Shown: positions 5,602 through 6,400 of the stretch, piece by piece | How positions within the stretch are numbered: the first letter of the stretch is position 1 | How the letters are laid out: each line of letters begins with the position of its first letter | NCBI GenBank assembly: GCA_025936205.1 | Contig: JAICTU010000505.1 | Location: 1-6,400, forward strand | Direction: 5' to 3' | DNA: 6,400 bases | Source of the DNA: Polyangiaceae bacterium | GTDB taxonomy: Bacteria; Myxococcota; Polyangia; Polyangiales; Polyangiaceae | The notes under the pieces: generated by a model | Told to the model about the DNA's origin: nothing | What the model saw: the letters and a program-made list of their open reading frames with translations, nothing else | Database searches by the model: none | Position numbers and translations under genes: made by a program

Positions 5602-6400
5602 TCAGGCAGCAGTGCCGAGCTTGTACTGGTCTTTCTTGGCCTGGCGGCTGCGCCAGCGCAGCACACCGAAGGCCGCGACGGCCAGCGGCAGGCCGAGCGT
5701 GAGCACCCATTGCACCACGAACTGCTGGTTCTTGCGCTGGGCGCGGTACTCCTCGTCCTTCTTGCGCAGCTCTTCGTCGGTCGCGTCTGCCGTCAGCTTC
5801 GGCGGATCGATGTCGGAGTAGGTGAGGTTCGAGAAGCCGATGATCTTTGCGCTGGCGGCCAGCAGATCCGTATCGCCGCTGATCCAGTCGAGCGTGTTCT
5901 TGAGCGAGAGGATCGTGTTCGTCAGGTAGCTCTGGGCGTACGGCGTCGCGAACATCAGTAGCTCCTGATCGCCGCCCACGTTGCCGAACATTGCGAACTG
6001 CCCGCCCAGCTCGGGGCCGTTGCCGGCGTAGGCGAAGGGGTTGGTCAAGAACTCGCTGGAGGAGATCACCATCAGGCGCGAGGGCTCCGGGGCGACTGCG
6101 TTGGCCTGGATGCCCTGATTGTCGCCCTCGAACGCGCTCTTCAGCTTGCCGTCCGCAGCCGCGGCGATGATGCGCTGCGAATAGGGCGGCTTGGGCGTCC
6201 ATTGGCGGCGAATCTTCATGTCGACGCTATCGCCCTCGGTCGCGGTCGCGTTCTCGGTGGTGCGCGCCAGCACCGTGAACTTGGCGTCGGGCTGCTTCTC
6301 CTTCGAGATCTCCAGCGTCGAGGGGAACGGGAACGCCATCTCCTCGATGCGGAAGAACGAGGGGAACGAGGTGTCGAGCAGCTTCTTGTCGTCATCGAAG
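5602..6400 (-). CDS. GldG-type ABC transporter auxiliary protein, C-terminal part (N-terminus beyond window)
   Basis: The frame is open from the right edge to TGA at 5602-5604 and gives 265 complete codons. The first ATG at 6337-6339 is internal: the 20 codons before it (starting FDDDKKLLDTSFPSF) continue the same protein without a stop. The segment PSRLMVISSSEFL (about 6046-6087), the segment with NTILSLKNTLDWISGD and a single C-terminal membrane span (about 5656-5721), followed by RWRSRQAKK, match the GldG / ABC_transp_aux family. These proteins resemble a periplasmic GIFT-like domain tethered by terminal membrane spans, and accompany an ATPase and an ABC-2-type permease. GldG is known from Bacteroidetes gliding genes, but homologues occur in many non-gliding bacteria, so motility should not be assumed. 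A charged stretch just before the span (DEELRKKDEEYRAQRK) may form a short coiled coil. The missing ATPase and permease genes would be expected further right. Confidence 0.85.
   Translation of the reverse strand, partial: FDDDKKLLDTSFPSFFRIEEMAFPFPSTLEISKEKQPDAKFTVLARTTENATATEGDSVDMKIRRQWTPKPPYSQRIIAAAADGKLKSAFEGDNQGIQANAVAPEPSRLMVISSSEFLTNPFAYAGNGPELGGQFAMFGNVGGDQELLMFATPYAQSYLTNTILSLKNTLDWISGDTDLLAASAKIIGFSNLTYSDIDPPKLTADATDEELRKKDEEYRAQRKNQQFVVQWVLTLGLPLAVAAFGVLRWRSRQAKKDQYKLGTAA

Overview
The window is GC-rich throughout, with dense GC-type codon use, and carries almost no mobile or horizontally acquired signal. The best guess at its source is a myxobacterium-like deltaproteobacterium, perhaps near Sorangium or Labilithrix. 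This rests on two things. The first is a large eukaryote-like Ser/Thr kinase with the HRDISPQN catalytic loop, a membrane anchor and a cysteine-containing tail ending in CL, an architecture I associate with myxobacteria. The second is the overall base composition. The taxonomic call is an inference, because no rRNA or other marker gene is present.

Layout from left to right. Positions 2-127 (+) are the last 41 codons of a DnaJ-type co-chaperone. Positions 128-509 are a gene-free convergent intergenic region with a near-perfect 22-bp palindrome and a 14-bp inverted repeat. Positions 510-2723 (-) encode a 737-residue transmembrane Ser/Thr protein kinase, whose outer segment contains a 15-bp tandem repeat with seven perfect copies (736-840). 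Positions 2724-2939 are a gene-free leader, probably holding the kinase promoter. Four minus-strand genes then read leftwards in a tight cluster. From the right edge these are the C-terminal part of a GldG-type ABC-transporter auxiliary protein (5602 to the edge), a DUF4340-like membrane-anchored protein (4543-5580), a TraB/GumN-family putative metalloprotease with a lipoprotein-like signal (3558-4496), and an unrecognised small lipoprotein (2940-3557).

The gaps between those four genes are 21, 46 and 0 nt, so they look like one transcript. GldG-type and DUF4340 proteins are known neighbours of ABC permease/ATPase genes of the uncharacterised 'gliding motility type' transporters. The ATPase and permease genes would be expected to the right of the window. 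The TraB/GumN protein and the lipoprotein are the less expected members and may act at the cell envelope together with the transporter. The kinase follows after a 216-nt gap and is probably a separate transcription unit.

I did not find a clearly new system. The most worthwhile leads are the in-frame minisatellite in the kinase, the joining of a GldG/DUF4340 module to a TraB/GumN protease and a translationally coupled unknown lipoprotein, and the internal duplication in the DUF4340-like protein.
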